Below are positions 16,898 to 25,247 of a stretch of DNA of 64,000 nt, one piece after another (position 1 is the stretch's first letter; each line of letters begins with the position of its first letter). The notes under the pieces are model-generated. The model was not told the origin of the DNA. It worked only from the letters and a program-made list of their open reading frames with translations, and did no database searches. Position numbers and translations under genes: made by a program. Source of the DNA: Subdoligranulum variabile (lineage in GTDB: Bacteria > Bacillota > Clostridia > Oscillospirales > Ruminococcaceae); NCBI GenBank assembly GCA_004554775.1, contig SFKI01000001.1, positions 1-64,000 on the forward strand, in the 5' to 3' direction.

Positions 16898-19669
16898 ATG
16901 AGCAAACCGACTGCGTTCCCGCTAGATGAGAGCAAGCTGCCCTATGAGATCCCCAAGGATGCCGTGCTGCGCGAAAAAATTGTAAAGCTCGGCCAGATGA
17001 TCACCGACCGCATCCCGGCCAAAAACCGCCCGTTGACGGCGGATGACCCCGAGTATTGGGGGCTTGCCAGCATCGTAACGGACGAGATGGCCGACGTTGC
17101 GCTGAAAATGAAAGTGCGCAAGCCGATGACCCTGCCCGAGATCGCAAAGGCCACCGGCAGGACGGCGGAAGAACTGGAACCACTGTTGTACCAGATGTCC
17201 TGCGTAGGACTTTTGGAGTATAACTGGGAGAATCCCCGCCGCGAAAAACAGTACGTACTGCCGATGTTTGTGCCCGGCAGCGCCGAGTTTTTCAATATGA
17301 ACAAGCAGCAGATCGCAGAGCACCCCGAGGTTACGGCATTTTTTGAGCGGATGACCTTTTTGCCGCTGGAGCATATCACCGCCATGGTGCCGCCGGGCGG
17401 TGCGGGCATCGGCATGCACGTTATCCCGGTCGAAAAGGCGATTGAGACTGAGAACCAGTCGCTGGATATCGAGCATATCTCCCACTGGCTGAAAAAATAT
17501 GAGGGCAAGTATGCGGCGGGTCCGTGCTCCTGCCGCATGTCCCGCGCTGCGATGGGCGAAGGCTGCGGCGACAACCCCGACGACTGGTGCATCGGCGTGG
17601 GCGACATGGCCGACTACCTTGTTGAGACGCACAAGGGCCACTATGTCACCTACGATGAAGTGATGCAGATTTTGCAGAAGGCCGAGGACAACGGCTTTGT
17701 ACACCAGATCACAAACATTGACGGCGAGAACAAGATTTTTGCCATCTGTAACTGCAATGTCAATGTCTGCAATGCACTGCGCACGAGCCAGCTGTTCAAC
17801 ACACCGAACATGAGCCGCTCGGCCTATGTAGCCAAGGTGGAAGCCGAAAACTGTGTAGCCTGCGGGCGCTGTGTGGAGTACTGCCCTGCCGGTGCGGTGA
17901 AGTTGGGCCAGAAGCTGTGCACCAAGAGCGGGCCCATCGTTTACCCGCGCCAGGAGCTGCCCGACGCTGTGAAGTGGGGTCCCGAGAAGTGGGCCATCGA
18001 CTACCGCGACAAAAACCGCATCAACTGCTACGATACCGGCACGGCCCCCTGCAAAACAGCCTGCCCCGCGCACATTGCCGTGCAGGGCTACTTAAAGATG
18101 GCCGCGCAAGGCCGCTACCGTGACGCGCTGGCGCTGATCAAAAAGGAGAACCCCTTCCCCGCTGTGTGCGGGCGCATCTGCAACCGCCGGTGCGAGGATG
18201 CCTGCACGCGCGGCACCGTTGACCAGGCCGTGGCCATTGACGCCGTGAAGAAATTTATTGCCCAGCAGGACCTGACCGCCGAGCACCGTTATGTGCCGCC
18301 GGTGGTGCAGCCCTCGCTGCAAGGGCCGTGGCAGCAGAAAATCGCCATCATCGGCGGCGGGCCTGCGGGCTTGAGCTGCGCCTACTTCCTGGCGCTGCAG
18401 GGCTACAAGCCTACCGTGTTTGAGCGCAATCCCCACCCGGGCGGCATGCTGCGGTACGGCATCCCCTCTTTTAAACTGGAGAAGGCCGTTATCGACGCCG
18501 AAATCGAAATTTTACAAGAATTGGGCGTTGAGATCCGCTGCGGCGTGGATGTTGGCAGGGATGTAACGCTGGCCGACCTGCGCGCGGACGGGTACAAAGC
18601 CTTCTATGTCGCCATCGGCTGCCAGGGCGGCCGCAAGGCCGGTGTGCCCGGCGAGGACGCCGAGGGCATCCAGACGGCTGTGACGCTGCTGCGCACCGTG
18701 GGCGACGACGAGCATTACAAGATGAGCGGCAAGACTGTAGTCATTGGCGGCGGCAACGTTGCCATTGACGCGGCGCGTGTTTCGCTGCGGTGCGGCGCGG
18801 ACGAGGTGACAATGGTCTGCCTGGAGCCGCGCGATGAGATGCCTGCTTCGGACGAGGAGATTGCCGAGGCCGAGAAGGAGGGCACCGCCATCCGCTGCGG
18901 CTACGGCCCCAAAGAGTTTGTGACCGAGAATGGCCGCGTGATCGCCGTGGTGCTGAAAAAGTGCGTGAGTCTGTACAATGCCGAGGGCCGCTTTGCCCCC
19001 TCCTATGACGAAAATGATACCATTACCCTGCCCTGCGACAATGTAGTATTGAGCATTGGGCAGTGCATCGAGTGGGGCGGCTTGCTGGATGGCGAAGCCG
19101 TTGAGCTGGGCCGCGGCCAGGGCGCTGTGGCTGACCCGCTGACCTACCAGACAGCGCAGCCCGACGTTTTTGTGGGCGGCGACGTCTACACCGGCCCGCG
19201 CTTTGCCATTGACGCGATCGCTGCCGGTAAGCAGGGTGCGGTGTCCATCCACCGTTTTGTGCAGCCAAACACGAGCATGACGATTGGCCGCAACCGGCGC
19301 GAGTTCTTTGAGCTGGACAAGGGCAACCTTTCGATTGGAGAGTACGACCACACGCCGCGCCAGCAGGCCGCGATGGACGAGAGCATTGACACGCACCGGT
19401 CTTTCCGCGATGCCCACCTGACGCTGACCGAAACGCAGGTGCGTGCCGAGACCGCGCGCTGCCTGGGCTGCGGTGCCAGCGTGGTAGACCCCAACAAGTG
19501 CATTGGCTGCGGCGTCTGCACCACCAAGTGCGAGTTTGATGCCATCCACCTGCACCGCGACCTGCCCGCATGCAGTAAGATGGTCAAGAGCGAGGATAAA
19601 TTCAAGGCGATCCTGCCCTACATGGCCAAGCGGGAGATCAAGATCCGCTTTGCCAAAAAGGGAAAGTGA
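16898..19669 (+). CDS. Large GltD-like Fe-S flavoprotein oxidoreductase with N-terminal Cys domain and C-terminal ferredoxin
   Basis: The 923-residue protein is built from several modules. An N-terminal helix-turn-helix-like region is followed by a Cys cluster (GPCSCRM, GEGCGDNPDDWC). A ferredoxin motif CVACGRCVEYCPAGAV comes at about residue 320. A GltD-type Fe-S segment follows (CKTACPAHIAV, CGRICNRRCEDAC, about 385-445). The FAD fold is GGGPAGLSCAY (about 490) and the NAD(P) fold GGGNVAIDAARVS (about 625). The C-terminal ferredoxin reads CIGCGVCTTKCEFDA (about 870). It should move electrons between NAD(P)H and an Fe-S partner. It lies between hypB and hypA, 6 bp before hypA. The partner is not visible. 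It belongs to the NfnB/GltD-like clan, but the full architecture is unusual. Confidence 0.85.
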   Translation: MSKPTAFPLDESKLPYEIPKDAVLREKIVKLGQMITDRIPAKNRPLTADDPEYWGLASIVTDEMADVALKMKVRKPMTLPEIAKATGRTAEELEPLLYQMSCVGLLEYNWENPRREKQYVLPMFVPGSAEFFNMNKQQIAEHPEVTAFFERMTFLPLEHITAMVPPGGAGIGMHVIPVEKAIETENQSLDIEHISHWLKKYEGKYAAGPCSCRMSRAAMGEGCGDNPDDWCIGVGDMADYLVETHKGHYVTYDEVMQILQKAEDNGFVHQITNIDGENKIFAICNCNVNVCNALRTSQLFNTPNMSRSAYVAKVEAENCVACGRCVEYCPAGAVKLGQKLCTKSGPIVYPRQELPDAVKWGPEKWAIDYRDKNRINCYDTGTAPCKTACPAHIAVQGYLKMAAQGRYRDALALIKKENPFPAVCGRICNRRCEDACTRGTVDQAVAIDAVKKFIAQQDLTAEHRYVPPVVQPSLQGPWQQKIAIIGGGPAGLSCAYFLALQGYKPTVFERNPHPGGMLRYGIPSFKLEKAVIDAEIEILQELGVEIRCGVDVGRDVTLADLRADGYKAFYVAIGCQGGRKAGVPGEDAEGIQTAVTLLRTVGDDEHYKMSGKTVVIGGGNVAIDAARVSLRCGADEVTMVCLEPRDEMPASDEEIAEAEKEGTAIRCGYGPKEFVTENGRVIAVVLKKCVSLYNAEGRFAPSYDENDTITLPCDNVVLSIGQCIEWGGLLDGEAVELGRGQGAVADPLTYQTAQPDVFVGGDVYTGPRFAIDAIAAGKQGAVSIHRFVQPNTSMTIGRNRREFFELDKGNLSIGEYDHTPRQQAAMDESIDTHRSFRDAHLTLTETQVRAETARCLGCGASVVDPNKCIGCGVCTTKCEFDAIHLHRDLPACSKMVKSEDKFKAILPYMAKREIKIRFAKKGK

Positions 19670-19675
19670 GCCGCC

Positions 19676-20038
19676 ATGCACGAACTGGGAATTGTTTTCC
19701 ATATCATCCGCACGGTGGAGGATGTAGCAAAACAGAACGATGTAACGTGCATCCGCCGCGTAACGCTGCAACTGGGCGAGGTTTCCGGCGTGGTGGAAAG
19801 CTACTTGCAGGACTGCTGGAAATGGGCCGCCGCCAAAACAGACCTGCTGCCCGGTGCAGAGCTGACCGTGGAGACCATCCCGGCCATCACGCAGTGCCGG
19901 GCCTGCGGGCAGCAGTACGAGACCGTGCGCTATGGCCGCACCTGCCCGCACTGCCAAAGCCCAGACACATATCTGGTGCAGGGCAATGAAATGCTGATCA
20001 AAGAGATCGAAGCCGTCGAAGCTGACGAAACAAAGTAA
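19676..20038 (+). CDS. hypA: Hydrogenase nickel-insertion protein HypA
   Basis: The 120-residue metallochaperone begins MHELGI, which supplies the N-terminal amine and His2 that bind Ni. It carries a zinc-ribbon with CRACG and CPHCQ at about residues 74-100. It partners HypB in Ni delivery. GTGAGCC upstream and the 6-bp gap to the flavoprotein gene mark one operon. Length is normal. Confidence 0.93.
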   Translation: MHELGIVFHIIRTVEDVAKQNDVTCIRRVTLQLGEVSGVVESYLQDCWKWAAAKTDLLPGAELTVETIPAITQCRACGQQYETVRYGRTCPHCQSPDTYLVQGNEMLIKEIEAVEADETK

Positions 20039-20180
20039 GCTGCATATAAAGCAAGGCGGCAAAAGCGTATGCGGATTTGGCTATGGAATCGGTTCCTGCG
20101 GTTCGCAGGGGAGATTTCTATATGCTCCCGTGCCGTTCTGGCGGCTGCAAGGACCCAATATATACGAGGTAGGTGCAGAA

Positions 20181-21010
20181 ATGACTGCAAACGAGATCGA
20201 AGCGCTGAATGGGTACGACGGCGCAACGCCAATACCGGAGGATTTTGCGGCGTTCTGGCAGGCCCCCGCCGGCTTTGCCCAAGCCTGGGCCGAAACCGTC
20301 GCCGCCTTGCAGCCGGAAGTGCAGCTTGCGCCCGTGCCGTTTGCCAACCCCTGCGGTGTGTATGAACAGTTGACCGTAACCTATCAGGGCCGCACTGTCA
20401 CGGCGCGCGTCATCCGCCCGGCTGCGGCGGGGCGGCATCCCCTGCTATTGATGTACCACGATTTGAACCGCAGCGTGCGCGGCTGGCACCACATGACGCG
20501 GTTTCTGGCGCTGGGCTTTGGTACCGTGGCGCTGGAATCCGAACCCTGCAAGGGCGACTGGCAGGCCAAGCCCGCGCAGGCGGATTTCCACACGCGGTAT
20601 CTGGATGCGCTGGCCGTGGCCAAGGCCGCGCTGGCACTGCCCTGGGTGGATGCGGACTGCGTCTGCACATTTGGCGAGGGCTTTGGCGGCGGGCTGGCAC
20701 TGCTGGCGGCCTGCCTGCTGCCCGGGTCAAACGCTGCGCGGCGCTCAATCCCCTGCCCGGCGATTTTTCCGGTTTGGGTGTGCCGGGGTGCGAGGACATT
20801 GACCTTGCCAATTTTGCGCCGCTTTGCCGCGCCGAAGTACTGCTGGGCAGCTGCCTGATGGACACCTACGCCCCGCCGCAGGGCCAGGCCGCGATCTACA
20901 ACCGCCTGACCTGCCCCAAACAGTGGAAGCTTTACCCAAAGTACATCCACGAACGCGTCAACTTTTTTGAGAATCAGATGCTTTGCTTTTTTAAGGATGG
21001 CATCGTATGA
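20181..21010 (+). pseudogene. Acetyl-xylan-esterase-like (AXE1) gene with frameshift and lost catalytic Ser
   Basis: The start encodes an AXE1/cephalosporin-deacetylase-like alpha/beta hydrolase (ATPIPEDFAAFWQ, HPLLLMYHDLNRS). Frame is lost near the GGG at 20724-20726. With one extra base the chain continues as VKRCAALNPLPGDFSGLG to LMDTYAPPQGQAAIYN and YIHERVNFF, which hold the usual acid Asp and His. The nucleophile elbow, usually GGSQGGG, reads GEGFGGG, so the catalytic Ser position is Gly. Both changes point to a decayed or catalytically dead gene. A single-base sequence error would explain only the frameshift. A GAGGTAGG ribosome site precedes the start. Confidence 0.75.
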
Positions 21011-21012
21011 CA

Positions 21013-21049
21013 AAGGCCGCACCTGTTTGCCGGGTGCGGCTTTTTGGTT
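21013..21049 (+). terminator. Terminator after the AXE1-like gene
   Basis: An 8-bp stem GCCGCACC/GGTGCGGC with flanking A and T tracts (AAAG...TTTTTGG). Confidence 0.8.
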
Positions 21050-21054
21050 TGCCG

Positions 21055-21083
21055 TTGAAAATAGTGATTTCATGTGTTATAAT
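21055..21083 (+). promoter_or_regulatory. Near-consensus sigma-A promoter
   Basis: TTGAAA at 21055-21060 and TATAAT at 21078-21083 with a 17-bp spacer. It should drive the cut-off gene at 21191. Confidence 0.75.
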
Positions 21084-21190
21084 TTTCTTATCTTGGTGTA
21101 TTCCATGCAAATGGGGGGGGGTAAAGAGGGAGTAAGCTGCCCCCTGTGCAATCAAAAAAAGCAACGATCATAAAGGAGATATAGAGAAGT

Positions 21191-21238
21191 ATGAAATTAG
21201 GTATCGTAGCTTCAGCGGTACTTTTTATATATCTATAA
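21191..21238 (+). pseudogene. Gene stub cut off after 15 codons
   Basis: AAAGGAGATAT at good spacing precedes ATG 21191. The frame reads MKLGIVASAVLFIYL and stops. With a complete promoter and a ribosome site this looks like the 5' end of a gene split by insertion of the accessory DNA. The original product cannot be recognised from 15 residues. Confidence 0.45.
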
Positions 21239-21460
21239 TTCTCCATAAACCTCAATATATTTTCATAGATACGTTGTTTTAAGAAACTCTCCATTTCATG
21301 TAAATCCACATAAATCCATGTACTTTACTCCCAAATGGGGGTAAATACGGGGGTAAAACACAGGGAACTCAACGCGATAAAACGCCTCGATTTTTGATTT
21401 AAAAGTGTTGTGAGCCATTTCAGGTACATTGTTTCCTTTAATGCGAAGAACAACAAAACA

Positions 21461-21513
21461 GCGCCTTCAATCTGTTGCCGTAAGCAATCGGATTGAGGCG
21501 CTATTTTTTTATT
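21461..21513 (+). terminator. Intrinsic terminator
   Basis: Stem GCGCCTTCAATC/GATTGAGGCGC with one bulge, then TATTTTTTTATT. No intact gene ends directly before it, so it probably belonged to a deleted gene. Confidence 0.7.
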
Positions 21514-21861
21514 GCTGTGTAACGATGTACGAGTCATACTGATAGCCGTAGTTAATTGATAAGCGTGTGTACTAATTTTTCAGTATAGAAATCAGTCTCA
21601 ATTACTTGCTATGAACCCGCTCGCATAACATGACTCTTTTACAGCACAGAAAAACGGTCAACATATAGTCAGCTGAAGAAAAACAGAATTTCCAGTCAAT
21701 CAAAACGTACTATTAAATGGCAGCAACGAGATAAATCCACACGTAGGAGCTTTTCAATAAAGCGGGGAGCTCTCTGCTGGGAACCAGAAATTTCTCACAA
21801 CGAATGCCGCTTGCTGTTTGAGGCCGATAAGCCTCTAAGTCTATCTCGTGCTGTGACGTGA

Positions 21862-22311
21862 CGAGATTGTTCTTGCTGTGAAAAGCTGGGCATCCCGGAT
21901 GTTGCTGAGCCGTTGCAGCAGATGATGCTTCTCGACTATCTGATTTGCAATCAGGATCGCCACTTCGGCAATTTTGGTGCGATCCGTGACGCGGTGACGC
22001 TGGAATGGGTTGGCTTTGCGCCGATTTTCGACAGCGGCACCAGTCTTTGGTTTGATCAATGCGCTTCCAAAATCAAGGCACTGGCTGATGCCCCCGCCAA
22101 ACCGTTCGCTGCCACACAGCAGGCACAGCTTGCCCTTGCAAAAGATGGCTTGCAAACGCTGAACCTTTCCGCACTGAATGGCTGCAAAGACGAGGTTCTT
22201 GCAATTTTTGAGCAGGCGCATTTCGGTGAGCCTGACCGTGCCAACATCTTGGCAGATGCCTTGGCGGCGCGCTGTGAATTTCTGCAAAAAGAAGTGCTTA
22301 TTTCAAAATGA
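21862..22311 (+). pseudogene. 5'-truncated HipA-like kinase
   Basis: About 149 codons are open without a proper start and match the C-terminal half of HipA-like Ser/Thr kinases. DYLICNQDRHFGNFG is the catalytic-loop Asp region and PIFDSGTS the metal-binding DFG-equivalent. The ATP-binding N-terminal lobe is missing, and a stop lies just before the homology. HipA-type kinases act as toxins with a HipB antitoxin or as stand-alone regulators. No HipB is seen here. The fragment is the only HipA sequence in the window. It is probably inactive. Confidence 0.75.
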
Positions 22312-22314
22312 CAA

Positions 22315-22363
22315 CAGCCTTTCCCTGTGCTTTTTCGAGGTACAAGGGAAAGGCTGTTTTTGT
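22315..22363. terminator. Terminator between the convergent HipA fragment and DUF188 gene
   Basis: A 12-bp stem CAGCCTTTCCCT/AGGGAAAGGCTG with TTTTTG after it on the + strand. Confidence 0.8.
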
Positions 22364-22806
22364 TATGATGCCAATATGGTCTGCAGGATTTTCTCTAAGG
22401 CGTTTTTATAGGCTGCATCCTGCTCTTTGGTGCGCTTGGGGCTGCCCTTGGGGTGTTTCCCGGCGCGGAGGAGCTTTTTGTTTTCGTGGCGGCGGAACAG
22501 CAGCCCGTCGATATTTTCGGGCGTGTACTCTAAGCCGTTTTGGTTCAGCACACGGGCGCGGCGCGCCAGACACATACTTGCCAGCCCGTAGTCCTGCGTA
22601 ATAACAAGGTCGCCCGCGCATACGCGGTTCACCAGTGCAAAATCCACGCTGTCGGCACCCTTGCCAAAGGTTAGGGTTTGTGCGCCGTCGCGCTGAATTT
22701 GGTGGGCAGTATCGCATAGAATCAGCACGGGAACGTTATATTTTGCGGCCGTCTGAAGGGTCAGATCCACCACCGGGCAGCCATCGGCATCTATCAGAAT
22801 CGTCAT
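22363..22806 (-). CDS. YaiI/YqxD family protein (DUF188)
   Basis: The 147-residue protein has the family opening ILIDADGCPV and the TQDYGLAS and LVITQ-like segments of the YaiI/YqxD (DUF188) fold, which resembles PIN-type nucleases with conserved acidic residues. Its biochemical role is not established. ATG 22806 overlaps the stop of the esterase gene upstream by 4 bp, which sets this start and shows translational coupling. The C-terminal tail is Lys-rich. Confidence 0.88.
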   Translation of the reverse strand: MTILIDADGCPVVDLTLQTAAKYNVPVLILCDTAHQIQRDGAQTLTFGKGADSVDFALVNRVCAGDLVITQDYGLASMCLARRARVLNQNGLEYTPENIDGLLFRRHENKKLLRAGKHPKGSPKRTKEQDAAYKNALEKILQTILAS

Positions 22807-23495
22807 TTCTCGCTCTCCATAGTCCAGGCAAACGCCCTTGCTGTTCGCCGGTCGGCATCCTTGAAGTGACCGCCTGCGTTCCATTCCAGTGTGCAATCTG
22901 CGCCGCGCCGAGTCAGGGCGGTGTGCAGGGCGCGGATGTTGTCACCCACGGCCGCCATCGTCTGATTTTTGGTATGTTCCTCGCGGTCACCAAGGCTGAG
23001 GTAAACGCGCTGCGTTTGGATAGGGTGCGCCGCTTCGTATTCTGGCCAGCCGGGAAACCACACGGACGGCGAAGCCGCCGCCACGCCGTACAGGGTATCG
23101 GTCCGGGTTGCCGCCCACAGCGCAAACAGCCCCGCCAGCGAGTAGCCGCCCAAAATAACCTTGGCATCTTCCTTTATAGAATACTGCCGACGGATGCTCG
23201 GCACAGCCTGCTCCAGCCACGCCAGCGTATCCTCTGCCCTGCCGCCGAAGCCCTGCTTGCCCCACGCGGGCGGTGCGGACCAAGGCGACAGGTCGTCGTT
23301 CCAATTTTCCACGGGGACAGCGACCAGCAAAAACGGTCGTGCGGTTTGCCGACGCAGGGCTTCCGCTTCCCGTTCCATCCCTGCAGGGTCGTGCTCGTCC
23401 GCCATTTGCAGCAGCAGGTATTCGGCGCCGACCGTGCCATAGACTCGGCAGGTTCTGTTTTGTATCTGCAATACCCGGTTATCCATAAAATTCAT
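22803..23495 (-). CDS. Alpha/beta-hydrolase esterase (putative)
   Basis: The 230-residue protein has a nucleophile elbow GGYSLAG (Ser), a probable acid in LSLGDREEHTKN, and a catalytic His in GGHFKDAD. It resembles the esterase D / siderophore-esterase type of hydrolase. No signal peptide is seen, so it acts in the cytoplasm. The start is ATG 23495 or ATG 23486; AAAGGA lies close before both. It is transcribed from the promoter at 23522-23550 and coupled to the DUF188 gene. The substrate is unknown. Confidence 0.78.
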   Translation of the reverse strand: MNFMDNRVLQIQNRTCRVYGTVGAEYLLLQMADEHDPAGMEREAEALRRQTARPFLLVAVPVENWNDDLSPWSAPPAWGKQGFGGRAEDTLAWLEQAVPSIRRQYSIKEDAKVILGGYSLAGLFALWAATRTDTLYGVAAASPSVWFPGWPEYEAAHPIQTQRVYLSLGDREEHTKNQTMAAVGDNIRALHTALTRRGADCTLEWNAGGHFKDADRRTARAFAWTMESEK

Positions 23496-23521
23496 GATTC
23501 CTTTTCTTTGCTTTCTTTTGC

Positions 23522-23550
23522 ATTATAATGCCTGCACACCAAAGAATCAA
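23522..23550 (-). promoter_or_regulatory. Promoter of the esterase-DUF188 operon
   Basis: On the minus strand TTGATT and a perfect TATAAT are 17 bp apart, and transcription would start about 20 nt before the esterase start. Confidence 0.75.
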
Positions 23551-23708
23551 GATTGCGCCGGATGCACTGCCTTGAAAGTTTTTTGCCGCACTTGCATTAC
23601 ATCTGCACCACATCCGCACAGTGATTGTATATACGTGTATAATCTCGTATGTTACAATTAGTATGTTCAAAATAGGGTTCAGCCAAAAAGGTTGGACATT
23701 TTCACCTA

Positions 23709-23747
23709 GAGTCGTACCTGACTTTTTTCAGGCACGGCTCTTTTTGT
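23709..23747 (+). terminator. Intrinsic terminator upstream of the conjugative-element genes
   Basis: Stem GAGTCGTACCTGA/TCAGGCACGGCTC with a short loop, then TTTTTGTTTT. No protein gene precedes it on this strand. A short non-coding transcript or leader attenuation is possible. Confidence 0.7.
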
Positions 23748-23787
23748 TTTGGGCAATTTCTGATTTTGGAGGTTTTGCAGTTGGCCG

Positions 23788-23899
23788 TAATACGTCCGCC
23801 TTGACGCAATGATTACTCAATAAAAAGTCGAATACGCAAAAGAACGTATTGATTGCGTATTAGCGGCCTGTGGCTATGCTGCCGACAGTACCTAATACG
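23788..23899. repeat. Array of AATACG/CGTATT motifs
   Basis: Copies lie at 23788-23794, 23831-23836, 23845-23850, 23856-23861 and 23893-23899. The second and third form an inverted repeat with an 8-bp spacer. Such arrays can be operators, iterons or transfer-origin parts. This position just before the first element gene suggests control of the element. Confidence 0.45.
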
Positions 23900-23940
23900 T
23901 CTTTATGCGTCCTTAATGCGCAATAAGGATGGTGATTTTA

Positions 23941-24480
23941 TTGAAAAACCGCGCAGCGATCTATCAGCGGGAAGCCGCTGAAATGCTGCATAACATCTCG
24001 CTGTACCCCGGTCTGACCGAAGAGCAGCTTTGTCGCTTCTTTCCCGAAAAAGAAGCGACGGCAAAAACTTTGCTTGCCCATATGCTAAAAGAGGGGCGCA
24101 TCTTCTGCTCCGGGAATGACCGCTACTACGCAAATAGAGAAGTGCAAGGCAACGCTGTCAAGGACTTATCCCGCTGTGTCTGGGTCTTGCTCGACTTCAT
24201 AGATCAGGTGGAATACCACACTGTTGGAGAATTTCCGGCAGCTATTCTCTGTTTTGCAAATGGAGAACTGTATGAAATCGTGCCTATCCCGCAGGGCAAG
24301 GAAACTATGATTTGCCAGCTACTGCGCCAGCCACAGAAAGATGCCGGCAAGCGCATCGTGGTGGTAGATGATGCTGCCCAGATTGAGCTGCTGAACATTC
24401 CGCAGGTGGCCGGTTTCTGCACGGTGGCCGAGGACGGCACCGTCAGCTACTACAAAAAGGAGGCCGCGCTTGAATCCTGA
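23941..24480 (+). CDS. Conjugative-element accessory protein, DUF5697-like
   Basis: The product of about 179 residues opens with a probable winged helix (NRAAIYQREAAEMLHNISLYPGLTEEQLCRFF) and resembles the DUF5697 family found near VirD4 genes in Firmicute mobile elements. This family name is from memory and should be checked. The TTG at 23941 is preferred because AAGGATGGTG lies before it. ATG 23929 is inside that ribosome site. It heads a run of same-strand genes with small overlaps. The function is unknown, and DNA-binding regulation is a guess. Confidence 0.6.
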   Translation: MKNRAAIYQREAAEMLHNISLYPGLTEEQLCRFFPEKEATAKTLLAHMLKEGRIFCSGNDRYYANREVQGNAVKDLSRCVWVLLDFIDQVEYHTVGEFPAAILCFANGELYEIVPIPQGKETMICQLLRQPQKDAGKRIVVVDDAAQIELLNIPQVAGFCTVAEDGTVSYYKKEAALES

Positions 24481-25135
24481 CGTACTTTTGAACCGCATCC
24501 GTTTGGAGCAGCGCGGGCTCATCGACATCCACAAAAAGCTATACGAGATGGAGCATCTGCTGCCCGTACCTGACCCGATGCAGTTTGCCAAAACTGCCGA
24601 GAGCGCGGCACTTCTCAGTGAGAAAAGCACGGCTCATCTGCGCAATATGTTCTTTTCCGTGTCTAACGAGCCGCCGATTTATTACTACCCCAAGGCAGCC
24701 GAGGTGCAGGGCATCCGCGTGTGGGCGGACACCAATTACTTGCGTGTGTTGCTCCCTGCGCTGCTGCCGGATAAAAAGAAGCGGGACGGCTGTAAATTCC
24801 TTTTGCTGCCGCTACAGGCAGCACTGGTGCAAAGCGGGTCACTTCCCCACTTCTCCAATTGCGTGATTTGTGTGGAGCATATCTACGACCATAACCTACC
24901 AATCAAGGCCGTTCGGGATTATGACAATCTGGAACTCAAGGCCGTTATAGATGTCATTGCCACGTTCTGCCTGACAGACGATACCGGGGCGCTGTGTGAT
25001 TCTTTCCAGACGACCCGGTTTGGATATTCGTCCTCTACCGTGATAACCGTGATGCCAAAAAACTGCTTTTCGGCGTGGCTGAGCACCCCAAAATTGGCTG
25101 AAAACCGACCTCCACTTTTTCCGAAAAATTCGTAA
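24470..25135 (+). CDS. Conjugative-element protein, DUF6100-like
   Basis: The 221-residue protein overlaps the previous gene by 11 bp. AAAGGAGG with good spacing selects TTG 24470 as start. The chain fits what I recall of the DUF6100 family: an N-terminal helical segment, a hydrophobic middle (TNYLRVLLPALLPDKKKRDG), the stretch AVRDYDNLELKAVIDVIATF and a VITVMPKNCFSAWL ending. No catalytic motif is visible. The last 15 residues (TPKLAENRPPLFPKNS) look less typical and may be a tail extension. Role in the element is unknown. Confidence 0.6.
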   Translation: MNPDVLLNRIRLEQRGLIDIHKKLYEMEHLLPVPDPMQFAKTAESAALLSEKSTAHLRNMFFSVSNEPPIYYYPKAAEVQGIRVWADTNYLRVLLPALLPDKKKRDGCKFLLLPLQAALVQSGSLPHFSNCVICVEHIYDHNLPIKAVRDYDNLELKAVIDVIATFCLTDDTGALCDSFQTTRFGYSSSTVITVMPKNCFSAWLSTPKLAENRPPLFPKNS

Positions 25136-25247
25136 AAATCAGATACCTGTGCTTTGAAGGGACTTTTTCGCATTGCTGTGAGCCGAGTTATACCCCAATC
25201 GGCAGCGACTTTCGCCGGAGTCAAAGAAGGCACGGTTAAATTCCGAG

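Larger units (their letters stand above)
21050..21861. other. AT-rich gap at the left edge of the accessory region
   Basis: Contains a strong promoter (21055-21083), a nine-G tract (21113-21121), a 15-codon gene stub (21191-21238) and a terminator at 21461. From about 21515 to 21860 nothing interpretable is seen. Base composition is clearly more AT-rich than the flanking genes. Confidence 0.6.
23496..23940. other. Divergent region with promoter, terminator and repeated AATACG motifs
   Basis: Carries the promoter for the leftward esterase operon, a strong rightward terminator at 23709-23745, and a 110-bp stretch (23788-23899) where AATACG or its reverse complement occurs five times. It separates the esterase operon from the conjugative-element genes. 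Confidence 0.6.

Noticed and set aside
21113..21160. Phase-variable gene controlled by the nine-G tract
   Set aside because: The tract lies outside any intact reading frame, and the gene downstream is only 15 codons, so no switch can be argued.
24990..25101. Possible frameshift near the end of the DUF6100-like gene: the other frame reads IFVLYRDNRDAKKLLFGVAE
   Set aside because: The original frame ends with a VITVMPKNCFSAWL pattern that fits my memory of the family end, and the alternative has no homology I can name. It is therefore treated as chance.
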